A program made the position numbers and the translations under genes. The notes under the pieces were generated by a model. That model searched no databases. It was not told where the DNA came from and saw nothing but the letters and a program-made list of their open reading frames with translations. From Prevotella ihumii (GTDB lineage Bacteria; Bacteroidota; Bacteroidia; Bacteroidales; Bacteroidaceae), in the NCBI RefSeq assembly GCF_900155655.1, contig NZ_LT706987.1:228886-290595 (forward strand): 61,710 nt of DNA, given 5' to 3'. Of this stretch, positions 27,834 through 35,691 are shown piece by piece. Each line of letters opens with the position of its first letter. The stretch's first letter is position 1.

Positions 27834-28648
27834 ATGATACGTCGATACTGCCTACTTTTTTTATCTGTGCTATTCTCGTACACTATGATAGCACAAAATG
27901 ACAGCATTAAAAATCAGCAAGAACCGATTTTAGGTTACTATCATTTAGGAATGGATTTTGATGAGTATTGGAGTCAATCACAGAAATTGAAGGAGACCAC
28001 GGAGATAATGGACTCGACAACCTTGATGACAGAGTATCTAATATCGATCAATGGTATTGCTTTCGATGTTAATAAATTTATCCCCCTAGCGCCGACATCA
28101 CGGCTTTTAACAATGAAAACTACACAAAGGGTACGTTACCACTTTTCTTCACAGGGCATAACTATTTCCTTGAAAACAAATTAGTTTCTGTAACTATTAA
28201 GACCCCATATTCAGACACGAATGATGGCCTTTGTTATATGTTTGAACCATTGAGTTCTTCAAAATTGAATCTGTCCGATAATCGGTGCATATACGAGGTT
28301 CTTAATATAGAACAACACAACCAGTTGGTCGGACTGACCGAACAATTGGTAAAATATCTCTCAATAAAATATGGCACTCCTGTCAAGGAATATCCCCTTG
28401 TCAAGTTGCAACCTTTGCATAAAGGTGAGCTTTCTCTTCAATTATCTGTCCCATGGTTTAAGACTTGCAATGCCGAAGCAATCTTCCCAAAAGCAGAATG
28501 GGTATCAGGCAATATGAAGATCATTATGGGTATATCCTGTGAAGCCACTATCTTTATATCGTTCATAGATGAGTCTGCATTATCACATCAGCATCTCGAC
28601 AGGCTTTTCAAGCCTACAAACCAACCTAAACCTACAATAGAATGGTAG
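27834..28648 (+). pseudogene. secreted protein gene with a single-base frameshift
   Basis: The first frame (27834-28184) encodes a signal peptide (LLFLSVLFSYTMIA) and about 85 further sensible residues, then runs out of frame near 28080-28090. The second frame continues without a gap to 28648: the bases after CCCCC read ADITAFNNENYTKGTLPLFF and onwards to FEPLSSSKLNL. Restoring one C to the C5 run (giving IPPSADIT) joins both halves into one protein of about 271 residues. Either a recent frameshift, a slippery-run sequencing error, or phase variation. Family unknown. Confidence 0.75.
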
Positions 28649-28654
28649 CTTGAA

Positions 28655-30265
28655 TTAACGCTTTAGTTTCCTCTCATCGTCAATATCATCCCAATTGCCT
28701 CCGCCACCAACTTCCCACTCTCGGTTAGAATGGTGGTCAGAGCCAGAAGATCCCAGTAAATTCCCAGCATTTAATTGTTGGGATTTTGTTTGTTGGTTCC
28801 CTTGTGTAGTTGTAGGCCTATGTACTGGAACATTTCTACTATGTCTTATAAACGCAGATAGGTCTATGTCTGTATCTCGTAAATTAACAATAGTAGAACT
28901 ACCCATATCAATAGCATAAATAGCTTCCTCCCTCCTGATTACTACAATTTTTGCATTTTGTAAATCATCATATACCTTACCAAGCTCAGCTGTACCTAAA
29001 ATCTCTTTGATATGATTGACTGTATTATCAATCTTTACTTTATCCTTATGCTGAACAAGATCAATCGTACTTTCATCTTCAATATGCCCAAATCTACAAA
29101 GAATAGTCCTCTCCTCCTCGGTCGAAGGATTAAATCCCTGGAGCCACTGCCTCCTATAATTTTTTCGCAAGATATTAAAATCACTCTCATCCACAGGAAT
29201 AGTAATATTCTGCTTTCTATCTCTTACATATCCATCGTGATAGACATTGACCTTATATTTCCTCCATAAGGATTTATTAACGTCTCCAATAGTTAATTTG
29301 TCATTTTCTTCTATCAATTTATGTATAAATCCTAATATATCCTTCTCCTGTTCTCCAATAGACACATCTGGTTGCTTTTTGAAATTCAGTAATACTTTTA
29401 AGTCCAATATTTCACTTCCTTTATATACTTCTTTATTCTTATGATCTATCACGACATAACCATAAGGAGCATCCTTTTTCCCTACGAAAACAAGCGATAT
29501 TCCTAATTTCTTTTTGAGCATCTTATTAAGTTCTTCTTTATTAGAAGTAAGTTCTTTGTATTTCAAAAGAATTGCTTTCAATCGTTTGCGCTGCTTGCTG
29601 GTTTCTTCCTTTGTTTTTTTGGTGGTCATTGCTTGTTCGATCTCTTTGATGGCTATACTATCGAGGACAGTGCCACCTTTCTTAACATTCAGTTTCTCAT
29701 CCTCCACATAACTTTCATACCCACTACTTTCTAGTATTGCCTGAAACTGTCCCAGGCTTGCAAAAGAATACTCCATAGCCTTTTGGATAACACTCTTTGC
29801 CGCACGTTTTGGCTCAATTCCCATAATCTTATTGATTATAGCTTGTGAGCGTAGCCGTTCGTTGTCATGGTCTATTTTCTTTCCTTCTGGATTCACTCGA
29901 CTCGTTACAATATGGATATGATTATTATCAGTATCATGATGTGCATAGATTAACACTGGTTGCCCCTTCTCCGCATACCCCATTTCTTTGAGGTATTGAT
30001 GTGCTATTTCCAATAGCTGGTCGTGAGTATATTCCTGCTTTTTGCAAGAAATGGAAACGTGGAATTGGGTGTTTGTGATATTCTGATTTATCGAAGAATA
30101 CTTCACAAGATATTCTTGCAAATTGGCTGCGGTTATATTGCCTGTCTTCTGTAAATAATCAAAATTAGAAATTTCTAAGAGTTCTGCCGTACCCTTAGAC
30201 ACCTTTCTTTCATTGTAATTGACAGCACTAAATGTACTGCTTGATTTAAGTATTGTTGCTATCAT
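28655..30265 (-). CDS. relaxase (MOBP-like mobilization nuclease)
   Basis: 536 residues. The N-terminal relaxase domain (about 1-150) has the three-histidine metal motif in YAHHDTDNNHIHIVTSRV (about 108-125) and a candidate catalytic Tyr in the first 40 residues (NYNER or DYLQK). The C-terminal part is charged with coiled stretches (KTKEETSKQRKRLKAILLKY). It nicks oriT and pilots the T-strand. It diverges from the accessory gene at 30456, and its leader carries element copy C. It ends DDERKLKR. Confidence 0.88.
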   Translation of the reverse strand: MIATILKSSSTFSAVNYNERKVSKGTAELLEISNFDYLQKTGNITAANLQEYLVKYSSINQNITNTQFHVSISCKKQEYTHDQLLEIAHQYLKEMGYAEKGQPVLIYAHHDTDNNHIHIVTSRVNPEGKKIDHDNERLRSQAIINKIMGIEPKRAAKSVIQKAMEYSFASLGQFQAILESSGYESYVEDEKLNVKKGGTVLDSIAIKEIEQAMTTKKTKEETSKQRKRLKAILLKYKELTSNKEELNKMLKKKLGISLVFVGKKDAPYGYVVIDHKNKEVYKGSEILDLKVLLNFKKQPDVSIGEQEKDILGFIHKLIEENDKLTIGDVNKSLWRKYKVNVYHDGYVRDRKQNITIPVDESDFNILRKNYRRQWLQGFNPSTEEERTILCRFGHIEDESTIDLVQHKDKVKIDNTVNHIKEILGTAELGKVYDDLQNAKIVVIRREEAIYAIDMGSSTIVNLRDTDIDLSAFIRHSRNVPVHRPTTTQGNQQTKSQQLNAGNLLGSSGSDHHSNREWEVGGGGNWDDIDDERKLKR

Positions 30266-30295
30266 TGCACTTTAATTCATAGATATTCCTGCTTC

Positions 30296-30352
30296 ATTAA
30301 AGATAACCGTGAAGACAACTGTCAGGTGTACTTCGGTAAATATATTAAAGTG
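30296..30352 (-). repeat. leader element copy C (57 nt)
   Basis: Read on the - strand it runs from CACTTTAATATATTTACCGA to CACGGTTATCTTTAAT with the core GTACACCTGACAGTTGTCTTC. It lies between a -7 box TATATTTG (- strand, 17 bases before it) and the relaxase ATG (30 bases after it), so it should be in the 5' untranslated leader. Confidence 0.85.
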
Positions 30353-30402
30353 TTTAAAAACAGTATTGCAAATATAGCATTTTTCAATGACAAATAGATA
30401 TA

Positions 30403-30428
30403 TTGATGCGCATAAATTTATACCTTTG
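30403..30428 (+). promoter_or_regulatory. promoter of the relaxase accessory gene
   Basis: TTG at 30403-30405 and TACCTTTG at 30421-30428, in front of the ATG at 30456. It is back to back with the relaxase promoter. Confidence 0.55.
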
Positions 30429-30455
30429 GGTTAAAACCATCAATTGAGTAATTTT

Positions 30456-30845
30456 ATGAAAGAAGACAAAAGAACCAACCGAATATTCCTTGTGTTGAAC
30501 AATAGGGAATTAGATTTATTCAAGAAAAAAGCGCAGCACTATAATCAAATGTCTGCTATGATCCGTGATGCTGTTGCTCAATTTGATGATAAAGGAACTG
30601 TAAAACGCATAGAATCATTGAATAAATTAGCAGACCTAATGACTGAATTTAATCACGAAATATCGAAGCAAGGAGTAAACCTTAATCAAATTACCAAACG
30701 TGCAAACGAACTAATTTACAGTGGAGAACTTAACGAAGAATATTATAATCAAATCATTCTCCCCCAAGTTTCAATCTTAAAAAAAATGATGACCAACATA
30801 AAAAAACAGCAATCTGACATCTTCAAAAGATTGCTGGAAATCTAA
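30456..30845 (+). CDS. relaxosome accessory protein (MobC/MbpC-like)
   Basis: 129 residues from ATG 30456; a TTG four codons earlier is less likely. The N-terminal region RTNRIFLVLNNRELDLFKKKAQHYNQMSAMIR is ribbon-helix-helix-like. The middle MTEFNHEISKQGVNLNQITKRANE matches the conserved 'GVNLNQI' motif of mobilization accessory proteins. It binds oriT and helps the relaxase nick. The oriT candidate starts 25 bases after its stop codon. Confidence 0.85.
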   Translation: MKEDKRTNRIFLVLNNRELDLFKKKAQHYNQMSAMIRDAVAQFDDKGTVKRIESLNKLADLMTEFNHEISKQGVNLNQITKRANELIYSGELNEEYYNQIILPQVSILKKMMTNIKKQQSDIFKRLLEI

Positions 30846-30869
30846 AAAAAGGCAATCATTTTTTGTTCT

Positions 30870-30966
30870 AATACCGGAGTTGCGACGGTATTTCCCCCAC
30901 TTTGTGGGCAAGTAACCTTTATGTGCAGATTTGAAAAATATGCGTATAAAGGTACAACTTGCTACA
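30870..30966. other. candidate oriT of the conjugative module
   Basis: Three stacked inverted repeats: AATACCG/CGGTATT (30870-30876/30886-30892), CCCAC/GTGGG (30896-30900/30904-30908), and a long pair GCAAGTAACCTTTAT (30908-30922) / ATAAAGGTACAACTTGC (30946-30962) which matches except for a 2-base bulge. This arrangement beside the relaxosome genes is typical of oriT. The last arm resembles sequence at 48690-48709 near the second relaxase. The nick site is not identified. Confidence 0.6.
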
Positions 30967-31083
30967 CATTTTCTACGCCCTTTTTCAATCCCTTTGTACA
31001 TGATATTTACAAGTCATTTTCGCCATTCCTCTCTAAATTCATTCTGAACCCCTGTATTATATTCGATTTGACAGTATTTTTTA

Positions 31084-31366
31084 TTGCCAATCAAAAAGAC
31101 AAAACTGCAAACAAACAATAAAACAAAGTGTATGCTTTGCAACCGAATATAAAAGTTGCTAAACAAAAAAGCAAAATATATGTTATTCAAACAATCATAA
31201 ACTTTGCCAATCATAAAAGCAAAACTGCAAACAAACAATAAAACAAGGTGTATGCTTTGCAACCGAATATAAAAGTTGCTAAACAAAAAAGCAAAATATA
31301 TGTTATTCAAACAATCATAAACTTTGCCAATCATAAAAGCAAAACTGCAAACAAACAATAAAACAA
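31084..31366. repeat. tandem direct repeat, 120-bp period, about 2.4 copies
   Basis: Units begin at about 31084, 31204 and 31324 with TTGCCAATCA and contain AAACAAACAATAAAACAA, TATGCTTTGCAACCGAATAT and GCAAAATATATGTTATTC. Units one and two differ at a handful of bases; the third stops after about 43 bases. It lies between oriT and the iterons. It may bind Rep, a partition protein or HU, or may be a plain expansion. Coding frames across it are repeat artefacts. Confidence 0.9.
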
Positions 31367-31660
31367 AAAGGGTAAAAGGTAATCGGTGACACCACTACTC
31401 GGAATGGTAGAACTGGAGGAAAAAGGTCGATCTGACATTAATGCTGCATATAGTCTTACCGGTTGCCTTTGAAAAAGTCGTAATATTATCGTTGTTTTAT
31501 CTGGATAAAAATAAAATAACCTTGATTTTTTGGGGGGCGTTTATGAAAAATATCCATGGTCATTAGTCCACTTCGTAACCTTTTGAGAAGACTGGAGACT
31601 CGGCTTCTGTACGTCATCGACCTTATTTTTTTCCCTTTAGTTAAAAGTTTCTTTCGCGCG
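31367..31660. other. intergenic region between tandem repeat and AT-rich zone
   Basis: About 290 bases without a gene. It contains TTTTGAGAAGACTGGAGACT at about 31582, whose TTTTGAGAAGA part recurs at the end of the last iteron (31849-31855). Otherwise nothing recognisable. Confidence 0.4.
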
Positions 31661-31857
31661 CGTATAAAGCTTTATTTATTATATTTTATTTATAAACTTT
31701 ATTTAAGAGCGTTATAATACGCTGAAAATCAGACATATAAGCCATTATTAAGTAACATTTTGGGACCAGTTAAGTAACACTTTGGTACCGATTAAGCAAC
31801 ATTTTGGTACTGGTTAAGCAACATTTTGGTACCGATTAAGCAACATTTTGAGAAGAG
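31661..31857. other. candidate origin of vegetative replication (AT-rich zone plus iterons)
   Basis: An almost pure A/T stretch (31670-31705) follows a CGCGCGCG-like block and precedes a small palindrome AGCGTTATAATACGCT (31707-31722). Then come five consecutive 22-bp iterons at 31748, 31770, 31792, 31814 and 31836 with consensus TTAAGCAACATTTTGGTACC. Iterons directly upstream of a Rep_3 gene are the hallmark of theta-replicating iteron plasmids. The AT-rich zone is the likely unwinding element. Confidence 0.85.
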
Positions 31858-31922
31858 TCCCCCTTCTTTTCCTTGATTATTTAAGGTAACAATCTGACTT
31901 TTTGAATTTTTGTCGCATTTCC

Positions 31923-31953
31923 TTTGCTCTGTCTTGTAATTTACCTACATTTG
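31923..31953 (+). promoter_or_regulatory. promoter of the rep gene
   Basis: TTTG at 31923-31926, 19-base spacer, TACATTTG at 31946-31953: an excellent Bacteroidetes -33/-7 match. Transcription should begin at about 31960, ten bases before leader element B. Confidence 0.75.
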
Positions 31954-31969
31954 CATTGTCGTTTCGATT

Positions 31970-32026
31970 CACTTTAATACAATTACCGAAGTACACCTGA
32001 CAGTAGTCTTCCCGGTACCCTTTAAT
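31970..32026 (+). repeat. leader element copy B (57 nt)
   Basis: Starts CACTTTAATACAATTACCGA, core GTACACCTGACAGTAGTCTTC, ends CCCGGTACCCTTTAAT. It lies between the rep promoter and the rep ATG (61 bases after it). It contains TACCGAAG and CTTC..GGTA arms that could pair, and CTTTAAT at both ends. Confidence 0.85.
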
Positions 32027-32087
32027 CAAATTTTCGCTACGACATTATAGATTATCAATTCTGAAAATTTAATTAAAGGATTTAACA

Positions 32088-33344
32088 ATGGCAAAAAGAC
32101 GAATCACCCTCATTGAAAATGGCGACGTGGGCAAATGCTCATTCAGTTTCAACAACCTTATTCTTCGTTCTCCTCTTCGCTATACGATGATGGAACGCCG
32201 TTTCCTCTATAAACTATCGGAGGCTATCAAGATGCGGTATAAGGAAATGGGATTGACAATGCGTGATAACTGGCAGAACCTCGTGTTCAATATGACGGAT
32301 CGAGATTTGGCTTCGATCGGTGGAAATAAACATATTATGCGTACCTACAAGACGGTGCGGTCTCTGGCCCAAAAAGCAATCATTCAGTTTCATGAGAATG
32401 AAGATAAACAGCTGGTGGTGGATTACTTTCACTGGATAGATGCTTTTCGATGGAATACATCAACCCATGATTATACAGTGCGTGTTTCTCCAGAGCTATA
32501 TGAGTATGTAATCAACCTTACCAAGTCGTTTACCATCCTCAATCTGCATACGGCTATCTTGCTGACTTCGAAATACTCGCAAAAATTCTATGAGATATGC
32601 TGCCTCTATTCGGGTGATTTCCGCTATATCGACCCTACGGCTCCCGATGAAACTTACAAGAAGAGAATCTTGAAAATGTCGGTCGAAACCTTCCGCTCTA
32701 CCTTCGGACTATCAGAACTCCATGATCCTAAGACTGGAGAGCTGTTGGAAAAAGAGAAATATCAGCGTTTCAAAACGATGGTAGAGAAAGTTATCTTGCC
32801 AGCACAACGAGAATTGTATGAGCTTTATCAAAACAATCAATGTGATGTGTGGTTTGACTTTGATGTTCCTGATCGATATGGGCGTGGTAGAAATGGTTCT
32901 CCTAAGAATCTTCGTTTTTATATCTATACAAGAGAATTTCCTAAGTCAAAAGACATAGCAAAGGATAGACCTTGGCAGGAAGGGGATGAGCCGTTGCAAC
33001 CATACGAAGAGAAAAAGACTGCTAATAGTACTAAAGGGAAAAGAATGAAACAGACAGACTGGCTTAGCCTCGATGGAGATTTCCAAAGAGACACGGTACG
33101 CCAACTGCTGAATATTTATTTGGATGCCGATGCAGCAGATTACTATATGGTCAAGATTGACGAGGAACAACGGCAAAACAACGACACCTATTCACAAGTG
33201 ATACAGGTTATCTACGAAAAGCAGAAACAAGCCAAGTTTCAGCAAGGGACTAAGAAATATAAGCAGAAGTGCTTAATCGATTTTGTGTTTGCCCAAAACC
33301 TGAAAGAATACGGTTGGTCTATACCGCCATTTTCGCCTAAATGA
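32088..33344 (+). CDS. replication initiator, Rep_3 family
   Basis: 418 residues. The region about 10-280 follows Rep_3/RepB winged-helix initiators: NNLILRSPLRYTMMERRFLYKLSEAI, WQNLVFNMTDRDLASIG, YKTVRSLAQKAI, then KSFTILNLHTAILLTSKYSQKFYEICC, and the second wing RILKMSVETFRSTFGL. A basic, variable C-terminus follows. It should bind the iterons 230-340 bases upstream and start theta replication. Expression is probably autoregulated, with leader element B as an added control. Confidence 0.92.
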   Translation: MAKRRITLIENGDVGKCSFSFNNLILRSPLRYTMMERRFLYKLSEAIKMRYKEMGLTMRDNWQNLVFNMTDRDLASIGGNKHIMRTYKTVRSLAQKAIIQFHENEDKQLVVDYFHWIDAFRWNTSTHDYTVRVSPELYEYVINLTKSFTILNLHTAILLTSKYSQKFYEICCLYSGDFRYIDPTAPDETYKKRILKMSVETFRSTFGLSELHDPKTGELLEKEKYQRFKTMVEKVILPAQRELYELYQNNQCDVWFDFDVPDRYGRGRNGSPKNLRFYIYTREFPKSKDIAKDRPWQEGDEPLQPYEEKKTANSTKGKRMKQTDWLSLDGDFQRDTVRQLLNIYLDADAADYYMVKIDEEQRQNNDTYSQVIQVIYEKQKQAKFQQGTKKYKQKCLIDFVFAQNLKEYGWSIPPFSPK

Positions 33345-33375
33345 TAGTGATACATTTTTGAAACAAACCCTTTAA

Positions 33376-33407
33376 AAGGAGCCTCTGTCGTGAGACAGGG
33401 ACTCCTT
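33376..33407. terminator. terminator between convergent genes
   Basis: Arms AAGGAGCCTCTGTC and GACAGGGACTCCTT around a GTGA loop, with T-rich sequence following on both strands. It separates rep (+) from the zinc-ribbon gene (-). Confidence 0.75.
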
Positions 33408-33413
33408 GGCCTT

Positions 33414-33923
33414 TTACAGACGGAATGACACCTTCTGTTTCCTCTTATCAAAGGAAAGCCTCTGTTGTAGAGGATTTCCTTCTTCATCCAAAGTATCTAA
33501 GATAACACTGCCTTGATGCAGCAAAACCTTTACCTCGTCTGGAGTAACCATGTGCCCATTGTAGATTCGTTGAATTTTCAACTTGCTGCGTGGTTGACCT
33601 TCTAAGTTGGCACAGACGAAAGTCCGTGTGCCAACGACTACACGTCCGATGTCAAGGCTATTGTCAACTGTATTGTCAAGTCTTACTTCACCGTTGTCGA
33701 TAACAGGGATTGAGGAAAAGATTCTCCCGGAGTTTGTGGAAAATCCGTCTAAGATGATTTTCTCACCGCTTAGGATTTTCTCTATTTCCTGGGCTGTCAT
33801 CCGTCGATTGCAGACAAAGCTGGGTATGTGAAAAGTACAACTTTCACACTGATAGCCGTGACTATTGAGGAAGATACGCTTTCCACATACAGGACATGAA
33901 GTAGTGAGATATATCTTACTCAT
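33414..33923 (-). CDS. zinc-ribbon protein, paralogue of the 24929 gene
   Basis: 169 residues from the ATG at 33923; longer upstream frames run into the neighbouring gene. The first repeat has a C4 ribbon (CPVCGKR, then CESCTF) followed by HIPSFVCNRRMTAQEIEKIL, closely matching FICNRYITVEEAEAF in the 24929 product. The second repeat keeps the fold-specific IYNGHMVTPDEVKVLL but has lost most ribbon cysteines. Likely DNA-binding. It follows the small membrane gene by 13 bases. Confidence 0.75.
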   Translation of the reverse strand: MSKIYLTTSCPVCGKRIFLNSHGYQCESCTFHIPSFVCNRRMTAQEIEKILSGEKIILDGFSTNSGRIFSSIPVIDNGEVRLDNTVDNSLDIGRVVVGTRTFVCANLEGQPRSKLKIQRIYNGHMVTPDEVKVLLHQGSVILDTLDEEGNPLQQRLSFDKRKQKVSFRL

Positions 33924-33936
33924 ACTATGTACTTTT

Positions 33937-34119
33937 TTAGTTATAATCCTCCATGAGCTTAACCAATCGTTTACCTTGCTTGGTAAACACGGTCCAAAGG
34001 GCATTGGCCACAAGAAACAAGAGGAGGTACACACACTTGGCAAAATCGCTTGCCTGGTCAGCTACGATAAGGTTGATGCCACTTCCCAATAAGAATAAAA
34101 GCAAAATAATATCCTTCAT
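33937..34119 (-). CDS. 60-residue membrane protein
   Basis: MKDIILLLFLLGSGINLIVA followed by a second hydrophobic segment CVYLLLFLVANALWTVF and a basic tail (TKQGKRLVKLMEDYN). Two helices, no family recognised. It sits in line with the zinc-ribbon gene and probably shares its transcript. Confidence 0.55.
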   Translation of the reverse strand: MKDIILLLFLLGSGINLIVADQASDFAKCVYLLLFLVANALWTVFTKQGKRLVKLMEDYN

Positions 34120-34165
34120 ATTGTTCTTAATTGTGGAGGGGTGGTTAATCCCCTCCGTTTCCTTG

Positions 34166-34501
34166 TTAGTCTGTTACCTCGTAGAAGTATTGCAACTCCT
34201 TACCGTGCAGATTCTCTTGCGCCCACTCATCAGCTTTGCGCCAAAGCTTGTCGTACACCCTTGCGATGGAGTCGCTCTTCTCATACCACTGCCAAATCTT
34301 GTGATTAAGCACCATCACAAGTTCTGTGAGGTAGATGTGGTCGGTGTGCCATTCCTTAAAAGCACGTTTGAAGGTATCAATGATAGCCTCGATACCAAAT
34401 CTCTCTGCAATCGAAAAATCCATCCAAAAGGTGGTCTTCGGTTCATAACCAATCATCGACATTGTTGCATCGACACTGGCTGGAATTTGAATTGTTACCA
34501 T
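34166..34501 (-). CDS. conserved hypothetical protein behind structured repeat 1
   Basis: 111 residues, soluble and mostly helical (GIEAIIDTFKRAFKEW, ELVMVLNHKIWQWYEK). No domain recognised. Its start codon lies about 20 bases from structured repeat 1 (34522-34760), the same arrangement as the 36442 gene and repeat 2. Confidence 0.6.
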   Translation of the reverse strand: MVTIQIPASVDATMSMIGYEPKTTFWMDFSIAERFGIEAIIDTFKRAFKEWHTDHIYLTELVMVLNHKIWQWYEKSDSIARVYDKLWRKADEWAQENLHGKELQYFYEVTD

Positions 34502-34521
34502 GTGTTTAAGTTTTTAATGAT

Positions 34522-34760
34522 GTGATACTTTTCCCTTTAGTTTAGCTGCTTTTGCAGCATCGCTGTCGAGGTTTCAAATTTTATGTGCTAATGGTAAGCA
34601 AGTCCATAAGACAGATAAGCCAGGTAATTTTGCGATATTGTTATGGAAAACCCAAATCTTTGATTTGTGGAAGGCTGCCATAACAATATAGCAAAATAGC
34701 GCAGCGGTACTTTGGCATTCTGACGGACTTGCTACCTTTGCTAAGTAAAATTAAATCCAG
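34522..34760. repeat. structured 240-bp repeat, copy 1
   Basis: It aligns end to end with 36823-37062. It holds a small hairpin GCTGC-TTTT-GCAGC (34545-34558) and a large stem. Outer arms 34593-34605/34725-34736 and inner arms 34627-34646/34678-34697 (19 of 20 pairs) surround a 31-nt loop (34647-34677) identical in both copies, with its own CAAATC/GATTTG hairpin. The 3' side carries a + strand promoter: TTTG 34711-34714, 18 bases, TACCTTTG 34733-34740. Confidence 0.85.
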
Positions 34761-35268
34761 GCAGTGATTGCAGGAGTGTAAACGACAACAAAGAATACAG
34801 GGCTTATCTTAGACTAAAGGGTAAAGAATGGCTGTATAGCCGTAGGCTTTAAAATGAGATACTGTCATAACCGCTCTCCCAGAGTCCCATGAAAACCTCT
34901 GTCGAAATGCTTCGTAGAACATGCGACTGTGGTTTTCAAGGGATTAAAACAGCACAGTCTATTTTAAGGGTTTCAGCGCAGCCTGTGTTCTGTAAAGCAG
35001 AATGGATAAGCACGCTCATGTATATGAGATAAGTGCGTTCCTGATGCTTTACTGGACACTGGCGAAGCTGTGGGGGACAATGCAGAAATGATGTGGGAAA
35101 ACAAGAATGAAAAACTTGCGATAGTGTGTTTTGATAGGGCAAAAGGAAGGTTTTGCATATATAATCAAGGGCTTGTAAAATGAAAGAGGGCTATGATAGA
35201 TCTGTGCTGCGACCATTAGGAGCAGCACACAGCAAAAATCCGTGGTGACAAACCACGGACTTTCTTCT
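34747..35268 (+). ncRNA. candidate long structured noncoding RNA
   Basis: There is no gene for about 520 bases downstream of the promoter in repeat copy 1. The segment holds a hairpin at 34886-34942 (CCC-TGAAAACC-GTCG pairing with CGAC-GGTTTTCA-GGG) and a larger fold at 34974-35070, with arms CAGC/GCTG, GCC/GGC, GTGT/ACAC and GTAAAGCA/TGCTTTAC around an inner CTCAT/ATGAG stem. A final CCGTGG/CCACGG hairpin (35240-35258) is followed by a T-rich run and looks like a + strand terminator. Transcription is inferred, not shown. It could equally be folded single-stranded DNA. Confidence 0.35.
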
Positions 35269-35500
35269 AACGGATAAACTTTGATAAGTCTATCATCATA
35301 GAATTATAAACAACTTTCTCATATCCCTCTTTCTTTAAAAAAGCAAGTTCACGTCTTGCATAAGCATTCGCTTGTTGCTTAGTCATACTTGCCTTGCTGT
35401 GTATTGGTCGGTTAGGGCGCATAGTATCTACTTGATAAATCTCTTGGTAAATAGGACTATACTTCGTGCGCTTGAATACATCTACTCTTGGATACTTCAT
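35267..35500 (-). CDS. small basic protein of unknown function
   Basis: 77 residues, rich in Tyr and Lys/Arg (MKYPRVDVFKRTKYSPIYQE; MTKQQANAYARRELAFLKKEGY). No family recognised. Its ATG overlaps the TGA of the preceding zinc-ribbon ORF as ATGA, which supports both. Confidence 0.55.
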   Translation of the reverse strand: MKYPRVDVFKRTKYSPIYQEIYQVDTMRPNRPIHSKASMTKQQANAYARRELAFLKKEGYEKVVYNSMMIDLSKFIR

Positions 35501-35652
35501 TTTCTTCTATACGTTTCAAAGTTATACATATTTTCATCACACTGCGGACAATAAAAGGGATAGTCTAATACTCGTTCATACTGCACTTCATGATTACATT
35601 TAGTACAATAGCGGTGCGTTCTCTTCTCAGGATTTGCTTGTTTCATAAACAT
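35497..35652 (-). CDS. 51-residue zinc-ribbon protein
   Basis: A short - strand frame starting at ATG 35652 (alternative 35646). It carries two CxxC knuckles, CTKC and CPQC, spaced about 17 residues apart, the pattern of a small rubredoxin-like zinc ribbon. Its stop overlaps the start of the next gene at 35497-35500. Likely a nucleic-acid or protein adaptor. Confidence 0.55.
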   Translation of the reverse strand: MFMKQANPEKRTHRYCTKCNHEVQYERVLDYPFYCPQCDENMYNFETYRRK

Positions 35653-35691
35653 ATAAGTTTGTGGAGGGGTGGTTAATCCCTCCGTTACCTT

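Noticed and set aside
31014..31358. Open frame on the - strand with repeated LLFVCSFAFMIGKVYDCLNN segments
   Set aside because: It simply translates the 120-bp DNA tandem repeat; no ribosome site, and the repeat periodicity (multiple of three) explains the open frame.
31084..31857. CRISPR array
   Set aside because: The repeats are contiguous (120-bp tandem; 22-bp iterons) with no unique spacers and no cas genes nearby.
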